DNA of 64,000 nt, from contig OZ244224.1 in NCBI GenBank assembly GCA_965217015.1, forward strand, positions 558,001 through 622,000, given 5' to 3'. Of this stretch, positions 25,127 to 33,397 are shown piece by piece. Origin of the DNA: JAYQKL01 sp038142705. Lineage in GTDB: Bacteria > Pseudomonadota > Alphaproteobacteria > RS24. The notes below the pieces were generated by a model that worked only from the letters and a program-made list of their open reading frames with translations, ran no database searches and was not told where the DNA came from. The position numbers and the translations under genes were made by a program. Positions within the stretch are counted from its first letter, which is position 1, and each line of letters opens with the position of its first letter.

Positions 25127-26256
25127 AATTTGATTTACACAAAACAGACGGCACGGCACGGCTTGGCACCATCACAACGCCGCGTGGAAAAATCCGCACA
25201 CCAGCCTTTATGCCGGTTGGAACAGCTGGCACGGTAAAGGCTATGTATCCTGACCAAGTACGTGATTTAGGGGCTGACATTGTGCTGGGCAACACCTATC
25301 ACCTTATGTTGCGCCCCAGCGCAGAAGCGGTGGCCAAGCTCGGCGGTCTTCAAAAATTTATGCAATGGGACGGCCCAATACTGACCGATAGCGGGGGCTT
25401 TCAGGTCATGTCGCTGTCGAAATTACGCAAAATGAGTGAAGAGGGCGTGCAGTTTCAAAGCCATATTGATGGGCAAAATTATATGCTCACACCTGAGCGC
25501 AGCCTTGAAATTCAAACCTTGCTCGGCGCCAATATTCGCATGGTGCTTGATGAATGCACCCCATATCCGGCTGCTCATGAACAAGCGGACCAATCTATGC
25601 AATTATCCATGCGTTGGGCTGAGCGCTCCAAACGCGCCTTTGAAACCTATGATGCTGGCGCGGGTGATGCTGTTTTTGGCATTGTGCAAGGCGGCGTCTA
25701 TGAAGATTTGCGTCACCAAAGTGCGCAGGAACTTCAGCAAATTGGGTTTGATGGCTACGCGATTGGTGGTTTGGCGGTGGGGGAAGGGCATGAAGAAATG
25801 CTCAAAGTTCTCGATTTCACTGCCCCAGTGCTGCCACAAGATAAACCAAGATATTTAATGGGTGTCGGCACGCCGCAGGATTTGGTAGAAGCAGTTGCGC
25901 GCGGCGTTGATATGTTTGACTGCGTGATGCCAACACGGGCGGGCCGGCATGGTTTGGCGTTTACATGGCGCGGCAAAGTCAATTTACGCAATGCGCGCCA
26001 CATTGGCGATCCACGCCCGCTTGATGAAACCAGCAACTGCGAGGCCAGCCATCGTTACAGCCGCGCCTATTATCATCATTTGTTTAAGTGCGGAGAACTG
26101 CTCGGCTCAATGTTATTGAGCTGGCATAATTTGCATTTTTATCAGGATTTAATGGCGAAAATGCGTGCCGCGATTGAAGCTGGCCAATTTGAGTCGTTTC
26201 GCCAAGAATTTTATGCGCAACAAGCTTTGGGCGACATCGCACCTTACCAAAACTAA
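25123..26256 (+). CDS. tgt: tRNA-guanine transglycosylase
   Basis: Exchanges guanine-34 of tRNAs with GUN anticodons for preQ1, the step before QueA. The 377-residue protein has ILTDSGGFQVMSLSKLRKM (about 87-105) with the catalytic-region Asp, the nucleophile region FDCVMPTRAGRHGLAFT, and zinc-binding residues towards the C-terminus (CEASHRYSRAYYHHLFKCGE, then a later His). It is translationally coupled to queA by ATGA, the classic queA-tgt pair. A terminator follows directly. Confidence 0.97.
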   Translation: MKFDLHKTDGTARLGTITTPRGKIRTPAFMPVGTAGTVKAMYPDQVRDLGADIVLGNTYHLMLRPSAEAVAKLGGLQKFMQWDGPILTDSGGFQVMSLSKLRKMSEEGVQFQSHIDGQNYMLTPERSLEIQTLLGANIRMVLDECTPYPAAHEQADQSMQLSMRWAERSKRAFETYDAGAGDAVFGIVQGGVYEDLRHQSAQELQQIGFDGYAIGGLAVGEGHEEMLKVLDFTAPVLPQDKPRYLMGVGTPQDLVEAVARGVDMFDCVMPTRAGRHGLAFTWRGKVNLRNARHIGDPRPLDETSNCEASHRYSRAYYHHLFKCGELLGSMLLSWHNLHFYQDLMAKMRAAIEAGQFESFRQEFYAQQALGDIAPYQN

Positions 26257-26286
26257 AAAGCCCAGCACAATGCCGGGCTTTTTCAT
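26256..26286 (+). terminator. Rho-independent terminator after tgt
   Basis: AAAAGCCC..GC pairs with GC.GGGCTTTT around a five-base loop (centre near 26269), followed by T-rich sequence. The A-tract on the left makes it symmetric, so it may also stop the converging MAPEG transcript from the minus strand. Confidence 0.85.
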
Positions 26287-26303
26287 TTTATTGGGGTTAG
26301 CGA

Positions 26304-26708
26304 TTAGACAATCAGGCTAATAACCCCATAGGCCGCGCCGATAAAGGCAATGATAAAGCTGATAAAACCAATCATAAAACCTGTCGTGCGCTTTTTAGCT
26401 TCGCGATAATATGCCAGCGCATAAATGATACGGCCAATCCCAAAAACCGCGCCAAGAATAGCGACATAGTAATCCGCATTTTCAACCTGATAGCTTAAGG
26501 CAAACAGCCACAAAACCGGCAGGAACAAAACAATTTGCTCTTTGGTGTTTTCCGCAACTCGAAAAACTCGATTAAATTCATCTGGGCCAGTAGTTGCTGG
26601 TGCCTGCACATTATATTGCCCGCGCGCATTGCCAACTTTCATCAGCGTCCAAAAATAAACCCCGATGATAAAAAGTGTGGCCAAAGCCGTTAATGGATAA
26701 CTCATCAT
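26304..26708 (-). CDS. MAPEG family membrane protein
   Basis: Four-helix membrane protein of 134 residues in the MAPEG family (membrane-associated proteins in eicosanoid and glutathione metabolism). Family features are the segment RVAENTKEQIVLFLPVLWLF (about 50-69), with conserved Glu and Asn, and GIGRIIYALAYY (about 91-102). Bacterial members are usually orphan genes, sometimes with glutathione transferase activity; the substrate is unknown. ATG 26708 has AGGAGGG seven bases upstream on its strand. It converges on tgt. Confidence 0.88.
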   Translation of the reverse strand: MMSYPLTALATLFIIGVYFWTLMKVGNARGQYNVQAPATTGPDEFNRVFRVAENTKEQIVLFLPVLWLFALSYQVENADYYVAILGAVFGIGRIIYALAYYREAKKRTTGFMIGFISFIIAFIGAAYGVISLIV

Positions 26709-26876
26709 AAACCCTCCTTTTATTTAGCTGTACCAGAATGGCGTGACTCATAATCATTTAGCAAGCCCGAAAAAGATTGCGACATAACAGCCTAGATGCA
26801 AAAAAAATCCGCTAAATATCAATTCAGGGCTAGCGTTTGTGCCAAACTTGTTTTATACACCCGCTTAGTTATTTGT

Positions 26877-26952
26877 GGGCCCGTAGCTCAGTTGGTAGAG
26901 CAACTGACTTTTAATCAGTGGGTCGCAGGTTCGATTCCTGCCGGGCTCACCA
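26877..26952 (+). tRNA. tRNA-Lys (anticodon UUU)
   Basis: A full cloverleaf reads on the plus strand: acceptor GGGCCCG with CGGGCTC (one G-U pair), D arm GCTCAGTTGGTAGAGC, anticodon stem ACTGA/TCAGT around loop CTTTTAA, and T arm GCAGG-TTCGATT-CCTGC. The anticodon TTT decodes AAA/AAG. The 3' CCA (26950-26952) is encoded. No integrase or repeated 3' end lies nearby, so it is not an occupied attachment site in this window. Confidence 0.98.
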
Positions 26953-27024
26953 TTTTCTCCCGATAAAATTTTATGCCTCACCAGTATGCTTGCCAGCTTC
27001 CAGATTTTCTGGCTTATTTAACTT

Positions 27025-28035
27025 ATGTCCAGACTTCAAAAATACGCAGCCTATCTTAGCCTCACATTACTCTGCATTGGTGTTGGCTATGGTGTAGCGC
27101 GGTTTATTCTGCCGCAAACAAACACCCAGCAGCAAGCACAATGCCAAAAACCAGAGGATTTACCTGATATGGTCTATATTCCTGCTGGTGAGGTTGTGCT
27201 TGGTGATGCGCGGGGATATCCGGAGGAGCGCAATCAACTTAAGGTTGAAATTGGCGCGTTTTATATGGATACGCATGAGGTCACCAATGCGCAATTTGCT
27301 GAATTTGTGCAAGCAACCAATTATCAAACACTTGCCGAACGCGCGCTCGACCCAAAAGACTTTCCAGATATTGAGTTAAGTAAACTTGTGCCTGGCTCGG
27401 CGGTCTTTCAAATGCCAAAAGCAAATGAGACTGTTCACGCTATGAGCTGGTGGCGGTTTATAGAGGGTGCGTATTGGCGAAACCCTGAGGGCAATGGTAA
27501 CGAATCGCTCAATCCCCAATCTCCAGTTGTGCATATCGCGTATGAAGATGCCTTGGCCTATGCCCAGTGGAAAGGGCACGACTTGCCCACAGAAGCCGAA
27601 TGGGAATATGCGGCACGGGGGGGATCTACACAAATTTATGCTTGGGGTGATCAATTTTTGATTGATGGCGACTATATGGCGAATAGCTGGCAGGGGGCTT
27701 TTCCAAATCAAGATTTGGGCGAAGATGGGTTCATCGGCCGTGCGCCAATCGGGTGTTTTCCACCCAATAGATTCGGCCTTTATGACATGATTGGCAATGT
27801 TTGGGAGTGGACTAGGGAAGTTTACAGCCCTAATCGGCAGTATTTATCATCAAATAGTGCAACAAATGAGCCTTTTGTGATTAAGGGCGGGTCCTTTTTA
27901 TGCGCACCTAATTATTGCATTCGCTACCGTCCAGCAGCACGCCAACCGCAGGAAACTGGCTTAGGAACCAACCACTTAGGGTTCAGAACCGTTAAACGCA
28001 TTTCACAATCGGATATCCCAAAACAACCCCTCTAA
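27025..28035 (+). CDS. Formylglycine-generating enzyme (sulfatase-modifying factor), membrane-anchored or exported
   Basis: Likely oxidises the active-site cysteine of sulfatases to formylglycine. Of its 336 residues, 1-29 form a hydrophobic signal or anchor (YLSLTLLCIGVGYGVARFIL), and the FGE-sulfatase domain covers about 45-325 with FYMDTHEVTNAQFAEFV, LPTEAEWEYAARGG and FGLYDMIGNVWEWTREVY. The two copper-binding cysteines of true FGEs are present with correct spacing (SFLCAPNYC, Cys293 and Cys298, matching human 336/341), which separates it from the many non-catalytic SUMF1-like proteins. Bacterial FGEs are usually cytoplasmic, so the N-terminal segment is unusual. No sulfatase gene is in the window. 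Confidence 0.85.
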   Translation: MSRLQKYAAYLSLTLLCIGVGYGVARFILPQTNTQQQAQCQKPEDLPDMVYIPAGEVVLGDARGYPEERNQLKVEIGAFYMDTHEVTNAQFAEFVQATNYQTLAERALDPKDFPDIELSKLVPGSAVFQMPKANETVHAMSWWRFIEGAYWRNPEGNGNESLNPQSPVVHIAYEDALAYAQWKGHDLPTEAEWEYAARGGSTQIYAWGDQFLIDGDYMANSWQGAFPNQDLGEDGFIGRAPIGCFPPNRFGLYDMIGNVWEWTREVYSPNRQYLSSNSATNEPFVIKGGSFLCAPNYCIRYRPAARQPQETGLGTNHLGFRTVKRISQSDIPKQPL

Positions 28036-28067
28036 CAAAAAAACTAGGGTAAAACGACCTCAAGGCA

Positions 28068-28100
28068 CAACTCACGGGTTGATTTATTGTTTTTTTATTG
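28068..28100 (+). terminator. Weak terminator after the FGE gene
   Basis: CAACT (28068-28072) can pair with GGTTG (28077-28081, one G-U pair) around CACG, followed by ATTTATTGTTTTTTTATTG. The stem is short; the long T-rich stretch is the main support. Confidence 0.35.
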
Positions 28101-28119
28101 CTTAAAATGTGAGCGGAGT

Positions 28120-28163
28120 CTCGCCCTTAATTATTAAGGGCTTTCATTAACTATGGCGAGGGG
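28120..28163 (+). promoter_or_regulatory. Leader hairpin with alternative pairings before the TonB cluster
   Basis: Inner hairpin: GCCCTTAA (28123-28130) pairs perfectly with TTAAGGGC (28134-28141) around TTA. Overlapping it, CTCGCC (28120-28125) is complementary to GGCGAG (28155-28160), which is part of the GGCGAGGGG ribosome-binding site six bases before the DUF3450 start at 28170. The two pairings share 28123-28125 and so compete: one frees the ribosome site, the other covers it. This layout suggests translational control but is only inferred; the inner repeat could equally be a protein operator. Confidence 0.45.
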
Positions 28164-28169
28164 TTTAGT

Positions 28170-28985
28170 ATGCCGATAGCCTTATCGGGTCTTAAGACCT
28201 TTATTTTGCGTGGAGGGGTTGCTTTTACACTTCTTTTCGCATTTACATTTGTCACTTTGGATAGTGCCAAATCACAATCAAACACAAACACATTATCAGA
28301 TATTAATACTGTCGCGCAGGCTTCAGTGAATGATGGTGTGAAATCACAAAAAGTAATTAATAAATTTGATGATACGACAACTGAACTGGTTGGCGAGTAT
28401 CGCGCTGCTATTGCACAGCTTGAAGCATTGCGGGAATATAATGCCCAGCTTGAAAAGCTGATTCAGGCGCAAAAAGACGAAATGGTTAACATTCGTCAGC
28501 AAATTGAAGATGTCACTTCAATTGACCGTAGTATCATCCCCCATATGTTCCGTATGATTGAAGGTCTTGAGCAATTTGTTAAGCTTGACACACCCTTCTT
28601 AATTGACGAACGCCGGGCGCGGATTGAAAGATTGCGCGCTTTGATGGATCGGTCAGATGCGAACCCCGCTGAAAAATACCGTAAAATCCTTGAAGCTTTC
28701 GAAATTGAAAACGAATATGGCCGCACAATTGAGGCTTATAAAGGTAAGCTTGAGATTGAGGGTGAGGAAAGAACGGTTAATTTCCTTCGCTTGGGTCGTG
28801 TGACATGGTTGTATCAAACACTTGATAGAGAAAACAGCGCCGTCTGGAGCCAAGAGCAACGCGGCTGGGTTGACCTTGATGGTGATTTTGACTCAGAAAT
28901 TAATACGGCCTTCCGTATTGCTAAAGAACAAGCGGCACCGAATTTGCTGACAGTTCCGATGTTTGGCCCAAAGGGAGGAAACTAA
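28170..28985 (+). CDS. DUF3450 periplasmic coiled-coil protein of the TonB cluster
   Basis: Exported protein of 271 residues of the DUF3450 family, which is almost always found first in TonB clusters of this type. It has an N-terminal hydrophobic signal segment (about 13-35), a long helical coiled coil (about 60-130, with QLEALREYNAQLEKLIQAQKDEM and neighbouring heptads) and a globular C-terminal part with VNFLRLGRVTWLYQTLD and WSQEQRGWVDLD. Its biochemical role is unknown; position suggests it forms a periplasmic complex with the following TolQ-like protein. It ends two bases before that gene's ATG. Confidence 0.85.
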   Translation: MPIALSGLKTFILRGGVAFTLLFAFTFVTLDSAKSQSNTNTLSDINTVAQASVNDGVKSQKVINKFDDTTTELVGEYRAAIAQLEALREYNAQLEKLIQAQKDEMVNIRQQIEDVTSIDRSIIPHMFRMIEGLEQFVKLDTPFLIDERRARIERLRALMDRSDANPAEKYRKILEAFEIENEYGRTIEAYKGKLEIEGEERTVNFLRLGRVTWLYQTLDRENSAVWSQEQRGWVDLDGDFDSEINTAFRIAKEQAAPNLLTVPMFGPKGGN

Positions 28986-28986
28986 G

Positions 28987-30378
28987 ATGATGATTCGTCA
29001 GTTACTCATTTCGGCATTTATTGCCACATCATTAATGCTTTCTCCAGCTATCGCACAAGATAAAGCTGCGGAAACGAAAAAGCCTGAAAATGAAGCGGTT
29101 ACTTTAATCGAGCTGCTTGAAAGAGTTAAAGAAGGCCGCGTTACAGACAATGCGGACAATAAGCGTCGTGAAAACGCCTTCTTGAAAAACAAAAACAAGC
29201 AGCAAAGCTTGTTAGATCGCACAAATGCTGCGATTAAGCGCGAAGAGGCTCGTTCAGAGCGTCTTGAGCAGGTTTTTAATGAGAATGAATTAAAACTCGC
29301 AGAGCTTGAAGGTTTGCTGCAAGAGCGCCTTGGCGTGTTTGGCGAGCTTTTCGGGGTTGTTCGGCAGGTTGCCGGCGAAACCAAAGCGCAGGTTGAATCA
29401 TCAATTATTTCTGGTGAATTCTCAAACCGTGAGCCATTCCTCGCTGAATTGTCAAAGACCAAAGGCTTGCCTTCTATGAAGCAACTTGAAGGTCTGTGGT
29501 ATGCATTGCAACAGGAAATGACAGCTCAGGGTGAAGTAAAAACCTTTGAAGGTAAAATTGTTGCCCAAGACGGGACAGCTCAGCCAGCACTGATTACACG
29601 TGTCGGCCCATTTGCTGCCGTTTCTGAAGATGAAGGCTTCTTGCGTTATAGCGGTGAAGGCCTTTACACAACATTAGGTCGCCAACCACCGGCACGTTTC
29701 CTTGATAGCGCTGATGATCTTCTCAGTGCAGATCCAGGCGAGCTGACAGCTGGTGTGGTTGACCCATCACGCGGTGCAATTCTCGAACTCTTCCTACAAA
29801 CACCAAACCTTGGCGAGCGTGTCGGGCAGGGTGGCCTTGTCGGTTATGTCATTATTGCATTGGGTATTATTGGTGTCTTAATTGCGCTAGAGCGTATTTT
29901 GACCCTGACTCGTCTTGGTCGCGCCATCAACAAGCAACTTGAAAGCGGTAACTTGCAGGGTGACAACCCTCTGGGTCGCGTTTGGGAAGCTTATTCAGCC
30001 AATCGTGGTGTTGATGTAGAAACTCTTGAACTGAAGCTTGACGATGCCATTTTGAAAGAAATGCCCGCGCTTGAGCGTGGTCTCAGCACCATTAAGCTTA
30101 TTTCAGGTGTTGCACCGCTTCTCGGTCTTTTGGGTACTGTGACAGGTATGATCCTGACTTTCCAAGCGATTACATTGTTTGGTACAGGTGATCCGAAACT
30201 CATGGCTGGCGGTATTTCGCAAGCTCTGATGACGACAGTTCTTGGTCTGGTTGTCGCAATTCCAACCCTATTGTTGCACTCTGTTGCTTCCACACGCTCG
30301 AAAGAGATTGTGCAAGTGCTTGAAGAGCAAGCAACTGGTTTGATTGCCGCACATGCCGAGTCCAAAGGCAGCAACTAG
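28987..30378 (+). CDS. TolQ/ExbB-type proton-channel protein with long periplasmic N-terminus (TtpC-like)
   Basis: Inner-membrane MotA/TolQ/ExbB-family protein of 463 residues. It has a signal peptide (about 1-23, cut after AIA), a periplasmic coiled-coil and globular region (about 24-285), then three membrane helices: YVIIALGIIGVLIALERI, LISGVAPLLGLLGTVTGMILTF (the conserved channel helix) and ISQALMTTVLGLVVAIPTLLL. Such long versions resemble TtpC of Vibrio TonB2 systems, needed in addition to ExbB. ATG 28987 is preferred (GGGAGGAAAC upstream); an adjacent ATG at 28990 is possible. The region to 28963 overlaps the previous gene and is rejected. Confidence 0.9.
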   Translation: MMIRQLLISAFIATSLMLSPAIAQDKAAETKKPENEAVTLIELLERVKEGRVTDNADNKRRENAFLKNKNKQQSLLDRTNAAIKREEARSERLEQVFNENELKLAELEGLLQERLGVFGELFGVVRQVAGETKAQVESSIISGEFSNREPFLAELSKTKGLPSMKQLEGLWYALQQEMTAQGEVKTFEGKIVAQDGTAQPALITRVGPFAAVSEDEGFLRYSGEGLYTTLGRQPPARFLDSADDLLSADPGELTAGVVDPSRGAILELFLQTPNLGERVGQGGLVGYVIIALGIIGVLIALERILTLTRLGRAINKQLESGNLQGDNPLGRVWEAYSANRGVDVETLELKLDDAILKEMPALERGLSTIKLISGVAPLLGLLGTVTGMILTFQAITLFGTGDPKLMAGGISQALMTTVLGLVVAIPTLLLHSVASTRSKEIVQVLEEQATGLIAAHAESKGSN

Positions 30379-30384
30379 GAGTTT

Positions 30385-30939
30385 ATGATGGAATTCAGCG
30401 AGATTATCTGGCTGTTTATCAACCCATTTGAGTCAATCAGGGGAGTCCGTGACTTCCTTGAGATGGGCGGTAATGTCTTGGTCGTGATTATGGCCGTCAA
30501 TATCGTCCTGCTCGGGTTTGTGTATGAGCGGTTTGCTTACTACCGCTCAACATTTAAACAGGTAGAAATTGATACGCTTCAAAAATGGAATTCCAGATCA
30601 GATCATAAATCCTGGTTTGCCCACCGGATACGCGAGCAACTGATTTCAGTTGCACGCATCGGTGCGTATCGGAATATAGGTCTTATCAAAGCTTTAGTGG
30701 CGCTCGCGCCATTATTAGGGCTGGTGGGAACTGTAACCGGTATGGTTGAAGTGTTTGACGTCATGGCAATCACAGGCTCGGGTAACGCCCGCGCTATGGC
30801 CGCAGGTATTTCCAAAGCTACGCTACCAACAATGGCTGGTTTGGTAACCGCGGTTCAGGGTATTGCATTTATCACAGTTCTAGAACGCCGCGCAGAGCGT
30901 GTTGTTGAAGAGCTCGAAGACGAATTGATTTTGATGTAG
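30385..30939 (+). CDS. exbB: ExbB-type biopolymer transport protein
   Basis: Short ExbB of 184 residues with three membrane helices: GGNVLVVIMAVNIVLLGFVYERF (about 28-50), ALVALAPLLGLVGTVTGMVEVFD (about 107-129) and ATLPTMAGLVTAVQGIAFITVL (about 150-171). It provides the pentameric shell of the proton channel that energises TonB. It begins six bases after the long TolQ-like gene with AGGAG upstream; a second ATG at 30388 is equally usable. ExbB2-type proteins of Vibrio TonB2/TonB3 clusters have this length. Confidence 0.92.
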   Translation: MMEFSEIIWLFINPFESIRGVRDFLEMGGNVLVVIMAVNIVLLGFVYERFAYYRSTFKQVEIDTLQKWNSRSDHKSWFAHRIREQLISVARIGAYRNIGLIKALVALAPLLGLVGTVTGMVEVFDVMAITGSGNARAMAAGISKATLPTMAGLVTAVQGIAFITVLERRAERVVEELEDELILM

Positions 30940-30949
30940 GGAGGGCACT

Positions 30950-31351
30950 ATGCGCCGACATCGTTTAACAAATAATGAAGAGAATGATATTGATATCACC
31001 CCCATGCTTGATGTGGTGTTCATCATGCTTATCTTTTTCATTGTGACTGCAACCTTTGTGAAAGAAAGCGGTATTGATGTATCACGACCTGATGCTGAAA
31101 CCGCGTCTAAGCAAAACCGCGTTGGTATTTTGGTTGCTATTAACAGCAATAGTGAAGTTTGGATTAACCGCCGTGAAGTTGATTTGGCCGCTGTGCGCGC
31201 CAATATTGAACGGCTCAGCGCTGAAAACCCACAGGGTGGCGCCGTTATTCAGGCTGATAAAAACGCACAAACAGGTGTTTTGATTGAAGTTATGGATCAA
31301 ATACGCCTAGGTGGTGTTTCACAGATTTCGATTGCGGCTGAGGAAAAATAG
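30950..31351 (+). CDS. exbD: ExbD-type biopolymer transport protein
   Basis: Proton-channel partner of ExbB, 133 residues. The single membrane helix is MLDVVFIMLIFFIVTATFV (about 19-37) and contains the essential aspartate (LDVVF), preceded by the family's DIDITPM. The periplasmic domain has INRREVDLAAVRANIERL and VIQADKNAQTGVLIEVMDQ. The stop TAG (31349-31351) touches the tonB ATG, so translation is coupled. Confidence 0.95.
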   Translation: MRRHRLTNNEENDIDITPMLDVVFIMLIFFIVTATFVKESGIDVSRPDAETASKQNRVGILVAINSNSEVWINRREVDLAAVRANIERLSAENPQGGAVIQADKNAQTGVLIEVMDQIRLGGVSQISIAAEEK

Positions 31352-31966
31352 ATGGGTAATCTGCTATCTTCACCCTTGCGTACTGTCATTGTATGGTTCA
31401 TCGCCATTGTAAACACCATGCTTTTGTTTCTGGTGATGAAAATCATGGTAACAGGGCAGGATTATAAAATTGAAGATGCCCCACCAAGCATTACCATTGA
31501 CATGACGCGTCTTGAAAGAGACGAGGAAGTCAATTCTAAAGACCGCGCGCAAAAGCGTCCGACTCGTCAAGAGCCAGACGAGCCACCACCACCGCCTAAG
31601 CTTGACAGCATCGATAAGCCAAAAATTGATGATGCCAATGCAATGGATACAAGCTTTATGTATCAAGGTGGCGGGGCTAATATTCCGGTAGATGGTGATG
31701 CACTCGCAATTGTGCGTGTGCCGCCACGCTATCCAAATCGCGCGCTTTCTCGCGGTATTGAAGGTTGGGTGTTATTGGAATTCACCATCAATGAAGTCGG
31801 TCAGGCGATTGATATTTTTGTTGTTGAAGCAGAACCATCAACCATGTTTAACCGCTCAGCAACAAATGCGGTTAGAAAATGGAAATACCGCCCAAAAACT
31901 GAAGATGGTCGCGCTGTACCACGTCCGGGTGTGCAACAGCTCATCACCTATCAGATTGCGGAATAG
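31352..31966 (+). CDS. tonB: TonB energy transducer
   Basis: Transmits the ExbBD proton force to outer-membrane TonB-dependent receptors. The 204-residue protein is short: membrane anchor (about 10-30, TVIVWFIAIVNTMLLFLVMKI), a brief proline-rich segment (EPDEPPPPPKLD, about 73-84) and the C-terminal TonB domain (about 115-204; PPRYPNRALSRGIEGWVLLE, WKYRPKTEDGRAVPR). The short linker is typical of TonB2-type proteins. No TonB-dependent receptor is in the window, so the cargo is unknown. Confidence 0.93.
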   Translation: MGNLLSSPLRTVIVWFIAIVNTMLLFLVMKIMVTGQDYKIEDAPPSITIDMTRLERDEEVNSKDRAQKRPTRQEPDEPPPPPKLDSIDKPKIDDANAMDTSFMYQGGGANIPVDGDALAIVRVPPRYPNRALSRGIEGWVLLEFTINEVGQAIDIFVVEAEPSTMFNRSATNAVRKWKYRPKTEDGRAVPRPGVQQLITYQIAE

Positions 31967-31977
31967 TGAGATTTGAT

Positions 31978-33303
31978 ATGAAAAAAATGAATCACATTTT
32001 CTTTATCAGTGCCATCGCACTTAGCTTATTCTTCATGCCTGTCATGTCGCCAGTACTTCCGGTGGATATGGTGCAAGCGCAAGAAAAAGAGAAGAAGCAA
32101 AAGCCACGCACGCGCCGCTCACAGACTTTGAGTAAGTCAGGCGGGTCAAAAATCATTTCTGCTCAGGAAAAATTGAGCGAAGGCAAGCATGAAGAGGCGC
32201 TTAATATTCTTAACGCACTTATCGCAAGCGATCGCGCAAAACCATATGATAAGGGCGTTGCACAACAATTTATTGGGTCTGTTTGGGCCGATAAAGGTGA
32301 TTATAAGCGTGCGGCGCGTGAGTTTCAACGCGCCATAGACATGGGTGTCCTGCCTGACAATGTTGTCAATGACATTACCTTTAATTTGGCGCAGCTTTAT
32401 TTGGCTGAAGACCAAACAAATAAAGCGCTTAAGCTGTTGAATAAATGGTTTAAGACCGCTCAAGATCCGGGGGCTTCTGCCTATGCTTTGCGCGCCCAGA
32501 TTTATTTGATTAAAGAGGATTTGAAACGCGCTGAACGCGATATTGATAAGGCGATGGCACAATCTAAAGAGCCGCGTGAATCTTGGTATCGCATTAAACT
32601 GTCTATTTTATTGCAACAAGATAGATATAAAGAAGCAGAACCTATTCTTGAACTTGTTGTTGAGCAATTTCCAGGCAAAAAACCATTCTGGCAACAGCTT
32701 TCGGCTGTGTATTTTGAGCTCGGGCGTGAAAAGAAAGCCTTTTCTGCCCGCCAGTCTATGCACAAGCAAGATATGCTCAAAAGCAGTAAGGAATTGGTCA
32801 ATCTCGCCCAGCTTTACCTGTATAATGACTACCCTTATAAGGCAGCAAAAATCCTGAGTGAGGGTATTAAAAACGGTTCTATTGAAAAGACCGAGAAAAA
32901 CTGGGAGTTGCTGGCGAATAGCTGGATGCACGCACGTGAATGGAAAAAATCACGCAGTCCACTTCTCAATGCAGCGAAAAAATCAAAAACTGGTAAATTC
33001 TATATCCAGCTTGGTCAGGCCTATATTCAAGACGAAGACTGGGAAAAGGCTGAGAAATATTTGATTAAAGGCCTTGATAAAGGCAAGCTTAAAAAACGCG
33101 AAGCCGATAGCTGGCTTATTCTTGGGATTACACAAACCAAGCTTGAGAAATACGAAGATGCTATCAAGACCTTCCGTAAAGCGGGTGATTATGATGAGGT
33201 TGCAACCGATGCTTTCCGCTGGATACGGTCTTTAGAGCGCCGCCTTGCCAGAATTGCTGATGAGAAGAAAAAGCAGGAAGAAGAGGCAAAGAAAGCGTCT
33301 TAA
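31978..33303 (+). CDS. TPR repeat protein of the TonB cluster
   Basis: Exported tetratricopeptide-repeat protein of 441 residues, last gene of the cluster. A signal peptide (about 1-37, cut near VQA) is followed by a basic patch (KEKKQKPRTRRSQ) and at least eight TPR-like helix pairs, such as AQEKLSEGKHEEALNILNAL, YKRAAREFQRAIDMG, WEKAEKYLIKGLDKG and KYEDAIKTFRKAGDY, ending in a lysine/glutamate-rich helix. Homologues terminate TtpC-type TonB operons in marine gammaproteobacteria; the role is thought to be accessory. ATG 31978 is chosen over GTG 31966 because the signal peptide then starts MKKMN. Confidence 0.88.
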   Translation: MKKMNHIFFISAIALSLFFMPVMSPVLPVDMVQAQEKEKKQKPRTRRSQTLSKSGGSKIISAQEKLSEGKHEEALNILNALIASDRAKPYDKGVAQQFIGSVWADKGDYKRAAREFQRAIDMGVLPDNVVNDITFNLAQLYLAEDQTNKALKLLNKWFKTAQDPGASAYALRAQIYLIKEDLKRAERDIDKAMAQSKEPRESWYRIKLSILLQQDRYKEAEPILELVVEQFPGKKPFWQQLSAVYFELGREKKAFSARQSMHKQDMLKSSKELVNLAQLYLYNDYPYKAAKILSEGIKNGSIEKTEKNWELLANSWMHAREWKKSRSPLLNAAKKSKTGKFYIQLGQAYIQDEDWEKAEKYLIKGLDKGKLKKREADSWLILGITQTKLEKYEDAIKTFRKAGDYDEVATDAFRWIRSLERRLARIADEKKKQEEEAKKAS

Positions 33304-33322
33304 GCGGCATTTCCGTTAAAAC

Positions 33323-33355
33323 AAAAGGGGCTGAGACATTTAGCCCCTTTTTTTT
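33323..33355 (+). terminator. Strong rho-independent terminator after the TonB cluster
   Basis: AAAAGGGGCT (33323-33332) pairs perfectly with AGCCCCTTTT (33342-33351) around a nine-base loop, and runs into eleven consecutive T residues. It ends the DUF3450-to-TPR transcript. Confidence 0.92.
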
Positions 33356-33397
33356 ATGCCCGATTTAATCTATTTTCCCAATAAATGGAGGTCACAC

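Noticed and set aside
26877..26952. tRNA-Lys as an integration site for a mobile element
   Set aside because: No integrase, no repeated tRNA 3' end and only ordinary genes follow within the window.
33356..33397. Extended start for the acyl-CoA dehydrogenase
   Set aside because: It would begin in the T-tract of the upstream terminator; the later ATG has a strong Shine-Dalgarno.
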